In this document: positions 21,375 through 21,492 of the stretch, piece after piece
How the letters are laid out: each line of letters opens with the position of its first letter
Numbering within the stretch: position 1 is the stretch's first letter
IMG/VR virus record: IMGVR_UViG_3300003885_000049
Location: 1 to 21,492 of that record
Strand: one strand, 5' to 3'
DNA length: 21,492 nt
DNA from: a virus
The notes under the pieces: generated by a model
The model's input: only the letters and a program-made list of their open reading frames with translations
What the model was told of the DNA's origin: nothing
Database searches by the model: none
Translations under genes and position numbers: made by a program

Positions 21375-21492
21375 CGTCGCTCTCCTCCAAAATGTCGGAT
21401 AAGACTTTCTTGAACTGTCGGTCGGTATCATCACCGTCGATCGGTTCCCACTGTCGCCGATCGTCATCCCAACGCTCTTGGTTGAGCCATGT
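21367..21492 (-). CDS. C-terminal end of the replication initiator (rest at 1-727)
   Basis: Minus-strand bases 21401-21367 supply the final ten residues of the initiator (LSDILEESDDD, with the first codon split across the join) and its TAA. Bases 21402-21492 repeat the segment already present at 1-91. Read circularly this is one 762-bp gene, not a duplicate. Confidence 0.85.
   Translation of the reverse strand, partial: TWLNQERWDDDRRQWEPIDGDDTDRQFKKVLSDILEESDDD
21402..21492. repeat. Terminal repeat, right copy (circular closure)
   Basis: Exact copy of bases 1-91. Removing one copy gives a 21,401-bp circle in which the initiator gene is intact. Confidence 0.95.

Noticed and set aside
20922-21413. 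Plus-strand open frame of 163 codons
   Set aside because: It is antisense to the zinc-binding replication gene, crosses into the initiator end, and its product is low-complexity with no family resemblance.
20823-21467. Upstream extension of the zinc-binding gene to 21467
   Set aside because: The extra 31 codons are out-of-frame initiator sequence and part of the terminal repeat; the ATG at 21374 has a strong ribosome binding site.
21402-21492. Genuine physical direct terminal repeats of a linear virion genome
   Set aside because: A 91-base exact match ending mid-gene, with that gene reading through, is more simply an assembly overlap of a circular or permuted molecule; read-depth doubling over these bases would be needed to argue otherwise.
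1-21492. tRNA genes, integrase, attachment sites, repressor or insertion sequences
   Set aside because: No cloverleaf, recombinase motif or transposase-like product was seen on either strand, so a temperate lifestyle cannot be supported.

Overview
The window is the complete, circularly closed genome of a small tailed bacteriophage. Bases 1-91 are repeated exactly at 21402-21492, leaving 21,401 unique bases. The replication gene at the left edge reads in frame through the join and stops at 21367, so the closure is biologically sensible. Every convincing gene lies on the minus strand, usually with ATGA or TGATG overlaps to its neighbour. The host cannot be named. Purine-rich ribosome binding sites and sigma70-like promoters suggest a Gram-negative-type bacterium. 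A CsrA-like gene and small Cys-containing secreted or zinc-type proteins are compatible with Planctomycetota, but that is weak inference.

Two transcription units are visible. An early/replication unit starts at a promoter near 4311-4340 and runs leftwards. It encodes several small Cys-rich or membrane proteins, a CsrA-like regulator, an SSB-like protein with a DNDVPF tail, a protein of unknown function, a zinc-finger protein, an O/DnaD-like replication initiator (1-727, continuing at 21401) and a zinc-binding partner (20823-21374). This region also holds two unusual repeat systems. One is an 11-bp iteron array beside a homopurine tract inside the initiator gene. The other is a duplicated ~100-bp intergenic block made of a hairpin plus GCCNN pentamer arrays.

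A late/structural unit starts at a TTGACA promoter near 20731-20761. In order it encodes a tiny membrane protein, a secreted basic protein, three tail-fibre or accessory genes (including a LamG protein with nine 20-residue repeats), a conserved structural protein, an HNH nuclease, large terminase, portal, prohead protease, HK97-fold major capsid protein, a strong terminator, gp6-like connector, head closure, tail terminator, tail tube, tail chaperone, a very short probable tape measure, two tail-tip-like proteins and finally a second HK97-fold capsid protein, followed by a terminator.

The most notable points are the second, scaffold-less HK97 major capsid paralogue at the far end of the structural operon, the iteron/homopurine candidate origin inside the initiator gene, the pentamer repeat block, the zinc-knuckle insertion in the terminase, and the absence of any recognisable endolysin, integrase, repressor, DNA polymerase or small terminase.
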